Source: Bacteroidales bacterium (GTDB taxonomy: Bacteria; Bacteroidota; Bacteroidia; Bacteroidales; Bacteroidaceae). Taken from it: DNA of 34,452 nt. The DNA is taken from contig JALEZQ010000096.1 in NCBI GenBank assembly GCA_022772475.1, positions 1-34,452 on the forward strand, read 5' to 3'. The notes below the pieces were generated by a model. It saw nothing but the letters and a program-made list of their open reading frames with translations, had not been told where the DNA came from and did not search any database. Positions 1 to 8,020 of the stretch are shown here, one piece after another. Numbering within the stretch: position 1 is the first letter of the stretch; the number at the start of each line of letters is the position of its first letter. The position numbers were made by a program, and so were the translations under genes.

Positions 1-342
1 AAGTACGCCGGCAGCGGGAACCTCGCCGCCGCCGCCGAACAGCTGAAGGCCGACATCAAGGTCATCGGCATCCGCCACGGCGAGAAGATGTACGAGACGC
101 TTCTCACCAACGAAGAGTGCGCCAAGGCCGAAGACATGGGCGACTTCTACCGCGTCCCCGCCGACAACCGCTCGCTCAACTACGACCAGTTCTTCACCGA
201 AGGCGACGCCCAGCGCTGCACCCTGACCGAGTTCAACAGCGACAACACCATACGTCTCGACCTGGCAGAGACCAAAGCCAAAATCGCCGCCCTGACCTAC
301 ATCCAAAACGAACTGAGCGGCGTCGGTAATCTGGCGAAATAA
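1..342 (+). CDS. fnlA: UDP-N-acetylglucosamine 4,6-dehydratase (FnlA/CapE type), 3' end only
   Basis: The reading frame is open from base 1 and stops at 340-342, so about 113 C-terminal residues of a longer protein (family length about 340-350) are present. The segments IRHGEKMYETLLTNEE, AEDMGDFYRVPADNRSLNYD and the closing NSDNTIRLDL stretch match my memory of the C-terminal part of FnlA/CapE/WbjB. These are cytosolic short-chain dehydrogenase-fold enzymes that turn UDP-GlcNAc into a 4-keto-6-deoxy sugar for capsule or O-antigen precursors such as L-FucNAc. The NAD site and catalytic Tyr/Lys lie outside the window. FnlB- and FnlC-type partner genes do not follow; an AT-rich island does. A CapD/PglF-like relative is the main alternative, but the PADNR-LNYD pattern favours the FnlA branch. 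Confidence 0.88.
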   Translation, partial: KYAGSGNLAAAAEQLKADIKVIGIRHGEKMYETLLTNEECAKAEDMGDFYRVPADNRSLNYDQFFTEGDAQRCTLTEFNSDNTIRLDLAETKAKIAALTYIQNELSGVGNLAK

Positions 343-373
343 GGGAGGGGAGTAGTGCCCCGTTAGTGCCACC

Positions 374-434
374 TTAGTAGTGCCCCGTCCATTGACGTGG
401 CACTCAGAACCCACGTCGCGCGTCGCGTGACACC
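374..434 (+). repeat. Left arm of a long-range inverted repeat
   Basis: Read on the plus strand this segment matches the reverse complement of 16144-16204 at about 52 of 61 positions by eye, with no gap in that span. The shared core includes TTAGTAGTGCC, GTCCATTGACGTGGC and CGTCGCGCG. The right part is a GC-rich imperfect palindrome. The two arms bracket almost the whole polysaccharide locus. No recombinase gene is present in the window. Confidence 0.75.
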
Positions 435-544
435 ATATCCCAAACCCCAAGCCCAGTGCCTCGTGGCCGAACATATTTATGAGAGGGTGATGAGGTATGC
501 GGGGGAGAGGGGATAGGTTTGACACCCGCAAAATTTGTTGCGTT

Positions 545-622
545 CATCGCCATCCGTAAAAATTAAAACCGTTGTTTATTATACCAGCCTAATGGAGCAT
601 TGAAAAGTGCTCTAATTCAGGG
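545..622 (+). repeat. Left copy of a direct repeat framing the ATPase island
   Basis: The copy begins with the 13-mer CATCGCCATCCGT and ends with a 22-base block (601-622, starting TGAAAAGTGCTC). Both blocks recur exactly, with the same 56-base start-to-start offset, at 2581-2658. The middle has diverged. A weaker match extends leftward (GACAC-CGCAAA). Confidence 0.8.
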
Positions 623-745
623 GCGCACCCTATATTGAGTGCTAACTCAAACAAGCAGCCATACTGACAGTTCTTGTTGAGGAATCCGCAGTTCGATATC
701 CGCAACTTGATACTGCTGGTTGCTGCAAAACCATAAAAGTATATT

Positions 746-2182
746 ATGGAATTTGATTTCAGAAATATAAATCTCGGGAAAGCTGATGCCCAAGAAGAGG
801 GGGCTGAATATCCAGAATTGCTCCGGAAAGGATACTATGATAATGATAATGTTGTAAGTCTGGTATATGATACGACAAAATTTCTCTTCTTGGGTTATAA
901 GGGTTCTGGTAAATCCGCATTGTCAGAGCATTTGAGGTTGTCGGCGAGTGTGGGAGTGCATGTGATACAACAATCACTGAAAGATTTCCCATACAAGATG
1001 TTTGCAAAAATTGTATCAGGAGAAAGCGAACCGGAATATAAACTAAAAGTTGCATGGCGCTGGCTGTTGCTTGTACATGTGCTTTCAAATTTAATTGCCG
1101 ACAACGATGCGAAACCGTCTAATGTGTCTAAAATAAAATCACTTACTGATTTTATGACACAAGCAGGAATATTCCCTTTGGTTAGCATTTCAGCTCTTGT
1201 AACCAAGACAACATCAAGAGCGTTTCAAGGATCTGTAAAGGCCTTCACTTTCAAACAAACAACGAACTCTGAGAATGCACAGATTTCCTTTGAATGGCTT
1301 ATTGACTATATAAAAAATGTGATATCTGGTTATTACGAGATGCACAAACAAGTCATAGTCATAGATGGATTGGATGATATCTTAACTTCCCGTGAAATAC
1401 AATATCTTTCTATCGCCGCTTTAATCAATGAAGTAAAGGACCTAAATTTATTCTTTAAGAGGAATGAACTTCCTTTCAAAATAATTGTTTTATGTAGAAC
1501 TGACATTTTTGAAAGATTGCCTGATGCTAATAAGAATAAGATAAAGAGAGATTGTTCTTATACTTTCTGTTGGTATAAAGAGGGTCAAGATAAACAGAAC
1601 GATTGCGGGCTGGTTGACATTCTTAATTTGAGAGGTAGATTGGTCTATCCAGAGATTGGCGATGTAATACAAGCGATGTTTCCAGCATATTATAAAGAAA
1701 CTAACATTTATGAGGCACTCTTGGAAATGACTCGTCATACGCCACGTGACTTTATGCAGTTGATGCTTTCGATTCAGACTGTTTGCACTTCGCCAACTGT
1801 TTCTGTCTACAATATTGAGGAAGGTATAAAAGATTATTCGATGGAATACTTTTTGCCTGAGATAAAAGATGAGATGGCAGGTTATATACCATATAAGCAC
1901 ATTGACTCTGTTGTGAATATCCTTTCTTCATTTAGGGATCGAGAATTTTCATACAAGCAATTCGTAGATTCTTTCAATGGATTAGATATTCAGTCAATAT
2001 CGCCAGACACTATTCTAAATGTTCTTTATGATTGCAGTGCGATTGGTCATGCCTATCCTTATGGAAATGGAGGGCAAACAAGAAAAACATTCAAATACAG
2101 AAATAGAAATTCCAGTTTTAATAAATTGAATCGTATCATATTGCATAAGGGGCTTTGGAAAGCACTGAATGTGAATTACTGA
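746..2182 (+). CDS. Lone P-loop ATPase resembling the Sll1717 family
   Basis: This 478-residue protein has a Walker A motif GYKGSGKS at residues 50-57 and a Walker B-like IVIDGLDD at about 204-211. Further on are IIVLCRTDIF, typical of a sensor strand after Walker B, and TRHTPRDF, which may supply a sensor or arginine finger. The layout matches the P-loop ATPase, Sll1717 family, a STAND/KAP-like group often found as lone genes in variable islands. No membrane segment or nuclease motif is evident; the C-terminal third looks like a winged-helix region. The gene is clearly AT-rich (roughly 37% GC) against GC-rich core genes and sits alone between two direct repeats inside a glycan locus, which suggests horizontal gain. 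A role in phage defence is inference only. The ATG at 746 is the only reasonable start; no strong Shine-Dalgarno is seen. Confidence 0.8.
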   Translation: MEFDFRNINLGKADAQEEGAEYPELLRKGYYDNDNVVSLVYDTTKFLFLGYKGSGKSALSEHLRLSASVGVHVIQQSLKDFPYKMFAKIVSGESEPEYKLKVAWRWLLLVHVLSNLIADNDAKPSNVSKIKSLTDFMTQAGIFPLVSISALVTKTTSRAFQGSVKAFTFKQTTNSENAQISFEWLIDYIKNVISGYYEMHKQVIVIDGLDDILTSREIQYLSIAALINEVKDLNLFFKRNELPFKIIVLCRTDIFERLPDANKNKIKRDCSYTFCWYKEGQDKQNDCGLVDILNLRGRLVYPEIGDVIQAMFPAYYKETNIYEALLEMTRHTPRDFMQLMLSIQTVCTSPTVSVYNIEEGIKDYSMEYFLPEIKDEMAGYIPYKHIDSVVNILSSFRDREFSYKQFVDSFNGLDIQSISPDTILNVLYDCSAIGHAYPYGNGGQTRKTFKYRNRNSSFNKLNRIILHKGLWKALNVNY

Positions 2183-2254
2183 TAGACAGTCAATAGATTC
2201 ATTGTTTATACACAGAGAAGAAAGTATCCAAAAAAGGCTAACGATTAGACGTTC

Positions 2255-2262
2255 TACCTTTG
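2255..2262 (+). promoter_or_regulatory. Bacteroidota -7 box upstream of IS remnant
   Basis: TACCTTTG fits the TAnnTTTG consensus and lies 21 bases before the ATG at 2284. No TTG lies at the expected -33 distance, so this is probably a relic of the IS promoter. Confidence 0.4.
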
Positions 2263-2283
2263 CTGCTGTCAAAAGACTAAGAT

Positions 2284-2616
2284 ATGTACAGTGGCGAAGA
2301 ATTGGAAAGGTCCTATTTGTTGTGCCAGACAAAGGCCCTGCCACATGGCGAATCTGTGCAGAGTTCCTACGCCAGAAAGAAAGTACCCTATAATATATTC
2401 TCTAAATGGTATGGGGAGATGCGCAGTCTGATTGTGGAGGTGTGCTATATGTTTGCTACTAAGTGGAGCTGTAGAAGAAGTGTGCCGAAAGCGAATCATG
2501 TGTTCGATAAAGCCGTAAAAACAGAACAAAAACCTGTACCGCGATTTTCGCAGTTCGACACTCGCAAATATCGGCGTGCCCATCGCCATCCGTTAAAATC
2601 TGAACCAATTATTTAA
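2284..2616 (+). pseudogene. Remnant of IS66-type accessory protein (TnpA-like)
   Basis: The first 53 or so residues (to about 2442) include EELERSYLLCQTKALPHGES and KKVPYNIFSKWYGEMR. They resemble the helix-turn-helix N-terminus of the small IS66 TnpA-type proteins of Bacteroidales, in which an LP-GES segment is followed by VPYNIF-KWY. After the RSLIVEV segment the translation no longer looks like that family. No TnpB or TnpC reading frame follows, so the element is a fragment. The frame runs into the right direct-repeat copy. The family call rests on remembered patterns, not a search. Confidence 0.5.
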
Positions 2617-2658
2617 CACAGCATTTACTAGAGTACTGAAAAGTGCTCTAATTCAGGG
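2581..2658 (+). repeat. Right copy of the direct repeat framing the ATPase island
   Basis: It shares the 13-base left block and the 22-base right block (2637-2658) exactly with 545-622, and both copies are 78 bases long. The preserved ends with a diverged centre suggest constrained sites rather than a fresh duplication. Confidence 0.8.
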
Positions 2659-2711
2659 ATGTGTCCTGAGCTTGTACAGATTATCATTAACAAGAAATCA
2701 CCAATCGAAGT

Positions 2712-3800
2712 ATGAATAGTTTGTGTTGCGTCTTTAATTACGCTTCTTTATATAGGAAGTCCATTTATATGCATATTGATAAAGAGTTCGATGCCCAATT
2801 CTATTTTGGAGATATGCAATCTGACATAGAGAAAATGGACTATGAGGATTTCAAGAAAAAGCCGATTACCATTAGAGAGAAACATTTCTTTAAAAAAATA
2901 TTATGGAGAAAAGACCTTCTGTCATTGCCATTCAAACCATACAAACATTATCTGGTTATTGGCGATAGTAATTTATCCTATTTCCCGTTTGTTGTTTTAT
3001 GTAAAATGATGGGGAAAAAGGTGTATGCCTGGGGACATGGCTATAAAAAATTCAAGGGTATACACGGAAAGTTATTTAAATGGTTGTATAAGCAATATGA
3101 TGTGTATTTCACTTATGGGGAGAAGGGTAGGGACAGATTGATAGATTTAGGAATTCCTCCTCGAAAGCTCGAAGTAATATACAATTCGTTGAATGAAGGA
3201 GTAAACTCAGACAGTCAGCGTTCATACAAAAGTGAAATCGTAAGTGCTCATTTTAACAATGGCTACCCTACGTTGCTCTTTGTAGGACGATTGACAAAGG
3301 TAAAACAGCTTGATTGGATTATCAAAGCACAAATACATCATAAGTCTTTGGGGCTTTTCTATAATGTACTGATTATTGGTGATGGGGAAGAAAGAGAAAA
3401 ATTAGAGGATCTTGTAACTCAAAATCAGTTACAGTCGGCTGTGTGGTTTTATGGAAAATGTTATGACGAAGAAGAATTATCGACATTGCTGTACAATGTC
3501 GATTTGTGCGTATCGCCAGGAAATGTGGGATTGACGGCATTACATGCCATGACTTATGGAACTCCGGTGATTTCTCATGATGATTTTGAAAGCCAAATGC
3601 CTGAATACGAAACAATAATTCCTGGTAAAACTGGAGATCTCTACAAAAAAGGAGATTTTGAAGATTTCTGTCTGAAAATACAAAAATGGTTTTCCAATTC
3701 ATTTGACAGAGAACAAATACGGAATCATTGTCATGATGTGATAAATGGGAAGTATAATTCGCTTTATCAGATACAATTGTTGTTGAAGATTATTAACTGA
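2712..3800 (+). CDS. Glycosyltransferase family 4 (GT-B fold)
   Basis: This 362-residue cytosolic enzyme probably adds a sugar from a nucleotide donor to the lipid-linked repeat unit. The C-terminal half carries the GT4 pattern: LLFVGRLTKVKQLDWIIKA, VLIIGDGEEREKLE, VWFYGK and the donor-site loop GLTALHAMTYGTPVI, where canonical E-x7-E residues are partly replaced. The N-terminal FNYASLYRKSIY resembles the opening of Bacteroidales capsule enzymes of this class, which supports the ATG at 2712. It is the first gene of an AT-rich run with the flippase and polymerase that follow, in the same direction with a 35-base gap. Donor and acceptor cannot be named. Confidence 0.88.
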   Translation: MNSLCCVFNYASLYRKSIYMHIDKEFDAQFYFGDMQSDIEKMDYEDFKKKPITIREKHFFKKILWRKDLLSLPFKPYKHYLVIGDSNLSYFPFVVLCKMMGKKVYAWGHGYKKFKGIHGKLFKWLYKQYDVYFTYGEKGRDRLIDLGIPPRKLEVIYNSLNEGVNSDSQRSYKSEIVSAHFNNGYPTLLFVGRLTKVKQLDWIIKAQIHHKSLGLFYNVLIIGDGEEREKLEDLVTQNQLQSAVWFYGKCYDEEELSTLLYNVDLCVSPGNVGLTALHAMTYGTPVISHDDFESQMPEYETIIPGKTGDLYKKGDFEDFCLKIQKWFSNSFDREQIRNHCHDVINGKYNSLYQIQLLLKIIN

Positions 3801-3835
3801 ACATACCTGCTTTAAGTACAAAATGCATTTTTACA

Positions 3836-5350
3836 ATGGCATTATCCACTAACCAACAAATTAAAATTGGGGCCATCCTCTCATATACAGGTATAGCGAT
3901 ATATGTCTTGACCGGACTCTTATATACGCCCTGGATGATCAATGTAATAGGAAAAGAAGATTATGGTTTATACACGTTAGCCCATTCCATTACAGCATTT
4001 TTTATATTTGACTTTGGCTTTAGCGCAGCTATTCAGCGTTTTACGGCAAAATTCTTGGCAGAGGGCAAAATAGATAAAGTAAACAACTATTTAAGTATAG
4101 TTTATAGATTATATATCTTTATTGACATACTTATCTTTTTTGTCTTAGTGATAATGTTCTTTTGTATTCCATCCATTTATACAGCATTTACGGCCGAACA
4201 GATCGAGCGCTTGGAATATGTATTTATCATAGTAGGAATTTTTAGTGTCATATCCTTTCCGTTTATTCCATTGAATGGAATACTATCTGCACACGAAAAG
4301 TTCGTACAATTGAAAGGTTGCGATTTATTCTCAAAAACATTGACGGTACTGCTGTGTGTCGGGTGTTTGTATTTTGGTGGAGGCTTGTATGAAATCGTTA
4401 TAAGCACAGCTTTGGTCGGAATACTCGTAATGTTCATCAAATACAAAATAGTTAGACGAGAAACAAATATTACAATAGACATTGGCTATTACAATAAGAA
4501 ACAAATGAAGGACTTGCTATCGTTCTCCGGGTGGGTCACGGTAGTAGCTTTATGCCAGAGGTTTATTTTCAATGTAGCACCTACGATATTAGGGCTATTT
4601 GAAGGTGCGGGAGAAATTGGCGTACTGGGAATAGCTATATGCTTGGAATCTTATACATTCACATTTGCATTTGCGTTGAACGGATTGTTTATGCCTAAGG
4701 TTGCAAGGATCCTGAGTTCTGGAGGTGAGGTATTACCGCTTATGATACGAGTTGGGCGCATACAGATACTCATTATTGGCATGCTTCTTGTTGGGTTCAT
4801 ATCCATAGGTGCTGATTTTATTAATCTATGGTTAGGCCCTGAATATGATAAGGCGTTCTTGTGCACATTGCTTTTTATCATCCCTGCGTTTTTCCTTCAG
4901 CCGGCAGATATCGCAGACCAAACTTTGGTGGTGAGTGGCTTAGTCAAATATAGGGCTATGGTTTTTATCATAATGGCATGCGTGAATGTGATACTATCAA
5001 TAGTACTTACATGCTATTGGGGTATAATTGGTTTGGCCATCTCCATATTCGTTGCCTATATGATAAGAAATGTGGCCTTATACTATGTTTACTATGTGAA
5101 ACTACATATCAATATATGGCAGTTTTTTAAGGAAAGTTATGGGAAAATGATATGGGGTATAATGGCTGCTTTATGTATCTATCAGATTGTTTCGACCATG
5201 CTTGATGTTCCCGGCTGGTTCGGCTTAGGTATAAAGGTTGTGGTTGTTTCCTTTATTTATTTGGCTTGTATGCTTCTGCTTGCAATGAATGCTGATGAAA
5301 AGAAAATGTTGAAAAGAGCAGTCAATAGTATAACAATTCGTAGGGGTTAA
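3836..5350 (+). CDS. Wzx-type polysaccharide flippase (MOP superfamily)
   Basis: This 504-residue, strongly hydrophobic protein has about 12-14 predicted membrane segments. It starts with IKIGAILSYTGIAIYVLTGLLYTPWMINVIGKEDYGLY, a typical oligosaccharide-flippase N-terminus in which the first helix is followed by a GxxxYGLY-like turn (quoted pattern: IGKEDYGLY). It would move undecaprenyl-linked repeat units from the cytoplasmic to the periplasmic face of the inner membrane. It lies between a GT4 gene and a Wzy-like polymerase, the expected Wzx/Wzy context. The ATG at 3836 gives a short cytoplasmic tail before the first helix. Its sequence is AT-rich like its neighbours. Confidence 0.92.
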   Translation: MALSTNQQIKIGAILSYTGIAIYVLTGLLYTPWMINVIGKEDYGLYTLAHSITAFFIFDFGFSAAIQRFTAKFLAEGKIDKVNNYLSIVYRLYIFIDILIFFVLVIMFFCIPSIYTAFTAEQIERLEYVFIIVGIFSVISFPFIPLNGILSAHEKFVQLKGCDLFSKTLTVLLCVGCLYFGGGLYEIVISTALVGILVMFIKYKIVRRETNITIDIGYYNKKQMKDLLSFSGWVTVVALCQRFIFNVAPTILGLFEGAGEIGVLGIAICLESYTFTFAFALNGLFMPKVARILSSGGEVLPLMIRVGRIQILIIGMLLVGFISIGADFINLWLGPEYDKAFLCTLLFIIPAFFLQPADIADQTLVVSGLVKYRAMVFIIMACVNVILSIVLTCYWGIIGLAISIFVAYMIRNVALYYVYYVKLHINIWQFFKESYGKMIWGIMAALCIYQIVSTMLDVPGWFGLGIKVVVVSFIYLACMLLLAMNADEKKMLKRAVNSITIRRG

Positions 5351-5413
5351 CGCTGGTTAGTTCTCTCCTGTTTAGTGTGTTTACTCTTTATTTGTAAATT
5401 TCGTAGTCATAAA

Positions 5414-6598
5414 ATGATGCAGTTAGGTAAAGGTTTAGAGAATTCGATAATTCTTTACATCTTATTGTTTCTTGCTTGTATGAATTGTATGGGACAGGCA
5501 ACACTGTTCTTTTTGTTGTTTGATCTGTACGGATTATTTAGCATAAAGTTTAAGGGAAACGGTTCATCAAAGGATGTTTTATTATATTTCATGATAACCC
5601 TCAGTGCCTTTGTCACATCTTGTTTCCAGTATGAGTTCACGGAGGTAATAAAACCTATCGTAATCTTTTTTACCTTTTATGTCGCTTATTATGGGTATCA
5701 GGTGGTTGTAGATAAGGAGAAATTCATAAAGTATTTGGTATTTGCTGTGTTTGCGGGTTTCTTTGCGAACTTACTACTTACATATTATTTGAATTTCTAC
5801 GTTATCGGTCATGTGGTAGGCACTAGAGTCCTATACAATTATTGGACCCATGACGTAATAGCTGTCACATTGGTAGGTTTGATTTCAAGTGTGGTCATTG
5901 GTTACTCATTTTATTGCTTGTTTTGTCACCCGAGTCGCATAATGAAAATACTCGGTGTTGGTTGTATTCTTGTGGCTGCAAAGGTAAATATTGACACCGC
6001 AACACGAACTCCATTCGTGATATTGTTCGTGGTATATGCGGTGTTGTTATATGAACTATACAAACAAAGTAAATTAACACAAAAGGTCGGGTTGATATGC
6101 TTAGTGGTCCTTTTTGCTTCTGTCTTATTCCATTATTTATTGCCGCTTCTTTCAGACAGTGCAATCGCCAATCGTTTGAATGAAAGTGGACTGGAAACAT
6201 CTAGATGGGAGATTATGGAGTTTTATTTTAGCAGCTTATTGGATTATCCCATTGGAGGACATAATGTTTCCGCCATACTGCATAAAGAGGCTCATAATCT
6301 GTTATTCGAAGGATTTGACTACTATGGTGTCATATTCTTTGTATTGATGTTGATATTACAAGTAGTTATGATTTACAGATTATGGCTTCTGCATCGGATA
6401 AAGAATAAGACACGTATTGTGTTTTTGCTAATGGCTATGATGATAGCAGTCTATCTACAAAGTTGGGCTGAGCCAGTATTGGCAGGATATCCGCAATTGG
6501 CGTGGTCTATGTTTTTGTTTGATGGCCTGATTGCTGCTTATCTGAGAGATAAAGAGAATTGTAATGTCGTGCCTAATAGAGCCAATTCCATTCGTTGA
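5414..6598 (+). CDS. Wzy-like O-antigen/capsule polymerase
   Basis: The protein has about ten hydrophobic segments and a larger loop late in the sequence (about NESGLETSRWEIMEFYF through GGHNVSAILHKEAHNLLFEG). Polymerases and ligases of the Wzy/WaaL fold keep catalytic Arg/His residues in such a periplasmic loop, and the EAHNLLFE segment fits that pattern. It would join repeat units in the periplasm after flipping. I chose the ATG at 5414, giving about 394 residues. An in-frame GTG at 5375 would add 13 residues with charged, non-helical character and is less likely. The gene follows the flippase by about 60 bases and belongs to the same AT-rich block. Family assignment is from topology and position, as Wzy proteins share little sequence. 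Confidence 0.78.
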   Translation: MMQLGKGLENSIILYILLFLACMNCMGQATLFFLLFDLYGLFSIKFKGNGSSKDVLLYFMITLSAFVTSCFQYEFTEVIKPIVIFFTFYVAYYGYQVVVDKEKFIKYLVFAVFAGFFANLLLTYYLNFYVIGHVVGTRVLYNYWTHDVIAVTLVGLISSVVIGYSFYCLFCHPSRIMKILGVGCILVAAKVNIDTATRTPFVILFVVYAVLLYELYKQSKLTQKVGLICLVVLFASVLFHYLLPLLSDSAIANRLNESGLETSRWEIMEFYFSSLLDYPIGGHNVSAILHKEAHNLLFEGFDYYGVIFFVLMLILQVVMIYRLWLLHRIKNKTRIVFLLMAMMIAVYLQSWAEPVLAGYPQLAWSMFLFDGLIAAYLRDKENCNVVPNRANSIR

Positions 6599-6778
6599 TA
6601 CACGTCAAAGAGGTGTTGGCTCATAAGAGTGTTTTCTTATAGTTTATTCGTTACCTTTACGTGTTCGTGTTACTCTTTCGTCCCATTTGTATTGAATCTT
6701 CATTAGACAAATATCCCCCCAAGGTACGCATGTAAGGGATGGGTGTAACAGAATGTGTTTCAATATACTTTTGTAATA

Positions 6779-8020
6779 ATGAAAATCCTACAAGTAAATT
6801 GTGTATACCGCAAAGGGAGTACGGGCAAAATAGTCTTTGACATACATGCCGAGTTGCAGCGGAAAGGTGTGGCTTCTGTGGTGTGCTATGGAAGAGGAGA
6901 CAGGCTTGACGAGCCTAGTACTTACAAATTCTGTTCAGAAATAGAAGCCCATTTATCGCACCTGTGGGCAGAGTTGGGTGGATTGCAATATGCATCTGCT
7001 CCTATTGCTACATGGAGACTGAAACGGATTATTAAACGAGAGCAACCTAGTGTCGTTCACCTGCATTGCATTAACGGATATTGTGTGAATATATATAGTT
7101 TGTTACGTTTTCTGGCAGCACGCAAGATAAAGACTGTGGTGACACATCATGCTGAATTTTTCTATACAGGTAATTGTGGACATTCCATTCATTGCAAAAA
7201 ATGGATGTCTGCTGAAGGCTGCAATTCGTGTCACGACTTACGAGGCGCAACTGGTTCAAGAACAATTGATAACACGCATCGATCGTGGCAACTGATGCGA
7301 GATGCTTTTGCTGCTTTTGATAAGAATGACTTGTGTTTTACAGCTGTATCGCCATGGGTGGTTGAAAGGTTTAAGTTATCTGAAGTGTTAGCTAAATATC
7401 CTTGTTTGTATGTAACGAATGGAGTAGATCCATCAGTTTTTCATTACGTAGAGAATGCTACGCAATTATTGCAAGGAAAGCTTCCCGTTAGTGGCAGTGG
7501 TTTTGTCCTTCATGTGACAGCGTCGTTCTCTACGAGTGCAAAATCGATTAAAGGAGGGCGGTATATTGTGCAGTTGGCCCGCCTCATGCCCGAGCGGATG
7601 TTTGTGGTTGTGGCCTCACAAGTGCTTGCTGTTGAAAATCTGCCTGAAAATATATTGTTGTGGGGGCGTGCTAATGGACAGAAAGAATTAGCCGCTTTGT
7701 ATTCGGCTGCAGAAGCTACGGTGCTGGTGAGTGAGCGTGAGACTTTTTCAATGGTCACCGCCGAGAGCCTTTGCTGCGGAACGCCAGTCGTTGGTTTCAA
7801 GGCGGGAGGACCGGAAAGTATAGCCATACCTGAGTATACTGACTTTGTAGAATATGGCAAAGTGGAATGTTTGCGAGATGTTTTACTGGAAATGTTGGAA
7901 GTAAAGCATGACAAAAAACGAATCTCGGAAGAAGCAAAGAATCATTATTCACAAGAGGTTATGACTAATGCCTATATGAAAGTTTATAAATCAATGATAG
8001 AACACGATGAGAATGGATAG
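6779..8020 (+). CDS. Glycosyltransferase family 4
   Basis: The protein begins MKILQVNCVYRKGSTGKI, a common start of Bacteroidales capsule GT4 enzymes, so I place the start at the ATG at 6779 rather than the in-frame ATG at 6755, which would add eight unrelated residues. The GT-B fold is supported by VVHLHCINGY and VTHHAEFFYTGNCGH in the acceptor half and by the donor-site run SERETFSMVTAESLCCGTPVVG, which holds the E-x7-E motif, followed by GGPESI. A cysteine-rich stretch (HCKKWMSAEGCNSCHDL) is typical of this subgroup. It is cytosolic or membrane-associated and adds one sugar of the repeat unit. Its last 14 bases overlap the next gene. Confidence 0.9.
   Translation: MKILQVNCVYRKGSTGKIVFDIHAELQRKGVASVVCYGRGDRLDEPSTYKFCSEIEAHLSHLWAELGGLQYASAPIATWRLKRIIKREQPSVVHLHCINGYCVNIYSLLRFLAARKIKTVVTHHAEFFYTGNCGHSIHCKKWMSAEGCNSCHDLRGATGSRTIDNTHRSWQLMRDAFAAFDKNDLCFTAVSPWVVERFKLSEVLAKYPCLYVTNGVDPSVFHYVENATQLLQGKLPVSGSGFVLHVTASFSTSAKSIKGGRYIVQLARLMPERMFVVVASQVLAVENLPENILLWGRANGQKELAALYSAAEATVLVSERETFSMVTAESLCCGTPVVGFKAGGPESIAIPEYTDFVEYGKVECLRDVLLEMLEVKHDKKRISEEAKNHYSQEVMTNAYMKVYKSMIEHDENG

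Larger units (their letters stand above)
343..745. other. Gene-free spacer with repeat copies
   Basis: No convincing reading frame is seen in these 403 bases. The first part is GC-rich and holds one arm of a long-range inverted repeat (374-434) and a short echo of its TTAGTAGTGCC-like start at about 350-373. The second part is AT-rich and holds the left copy of a direct repeat (545-622). The change from GC-rich to AT-rich sequence at about 540 marks the edge of the inserted island. Confidence 0.6.
2183..2711. other. Spacer with IS remnant and direct-repeat copy
   Basis: The 529 bases between the ATPase and the first glycosyltransferase hold a -7-like box, a degraded IS66-type accessory reading frame (2284-2616) and the right copy of the direct repeat (2581-2658). 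No intact gene is seen. Confidence 0.55.

Noticed and set aside
2202-2393. A 63-codon frame overlapping the IS remnant
   Set aside because: The overlapping frame from 2284 shows the IS66-like pattern, while this one shows none.
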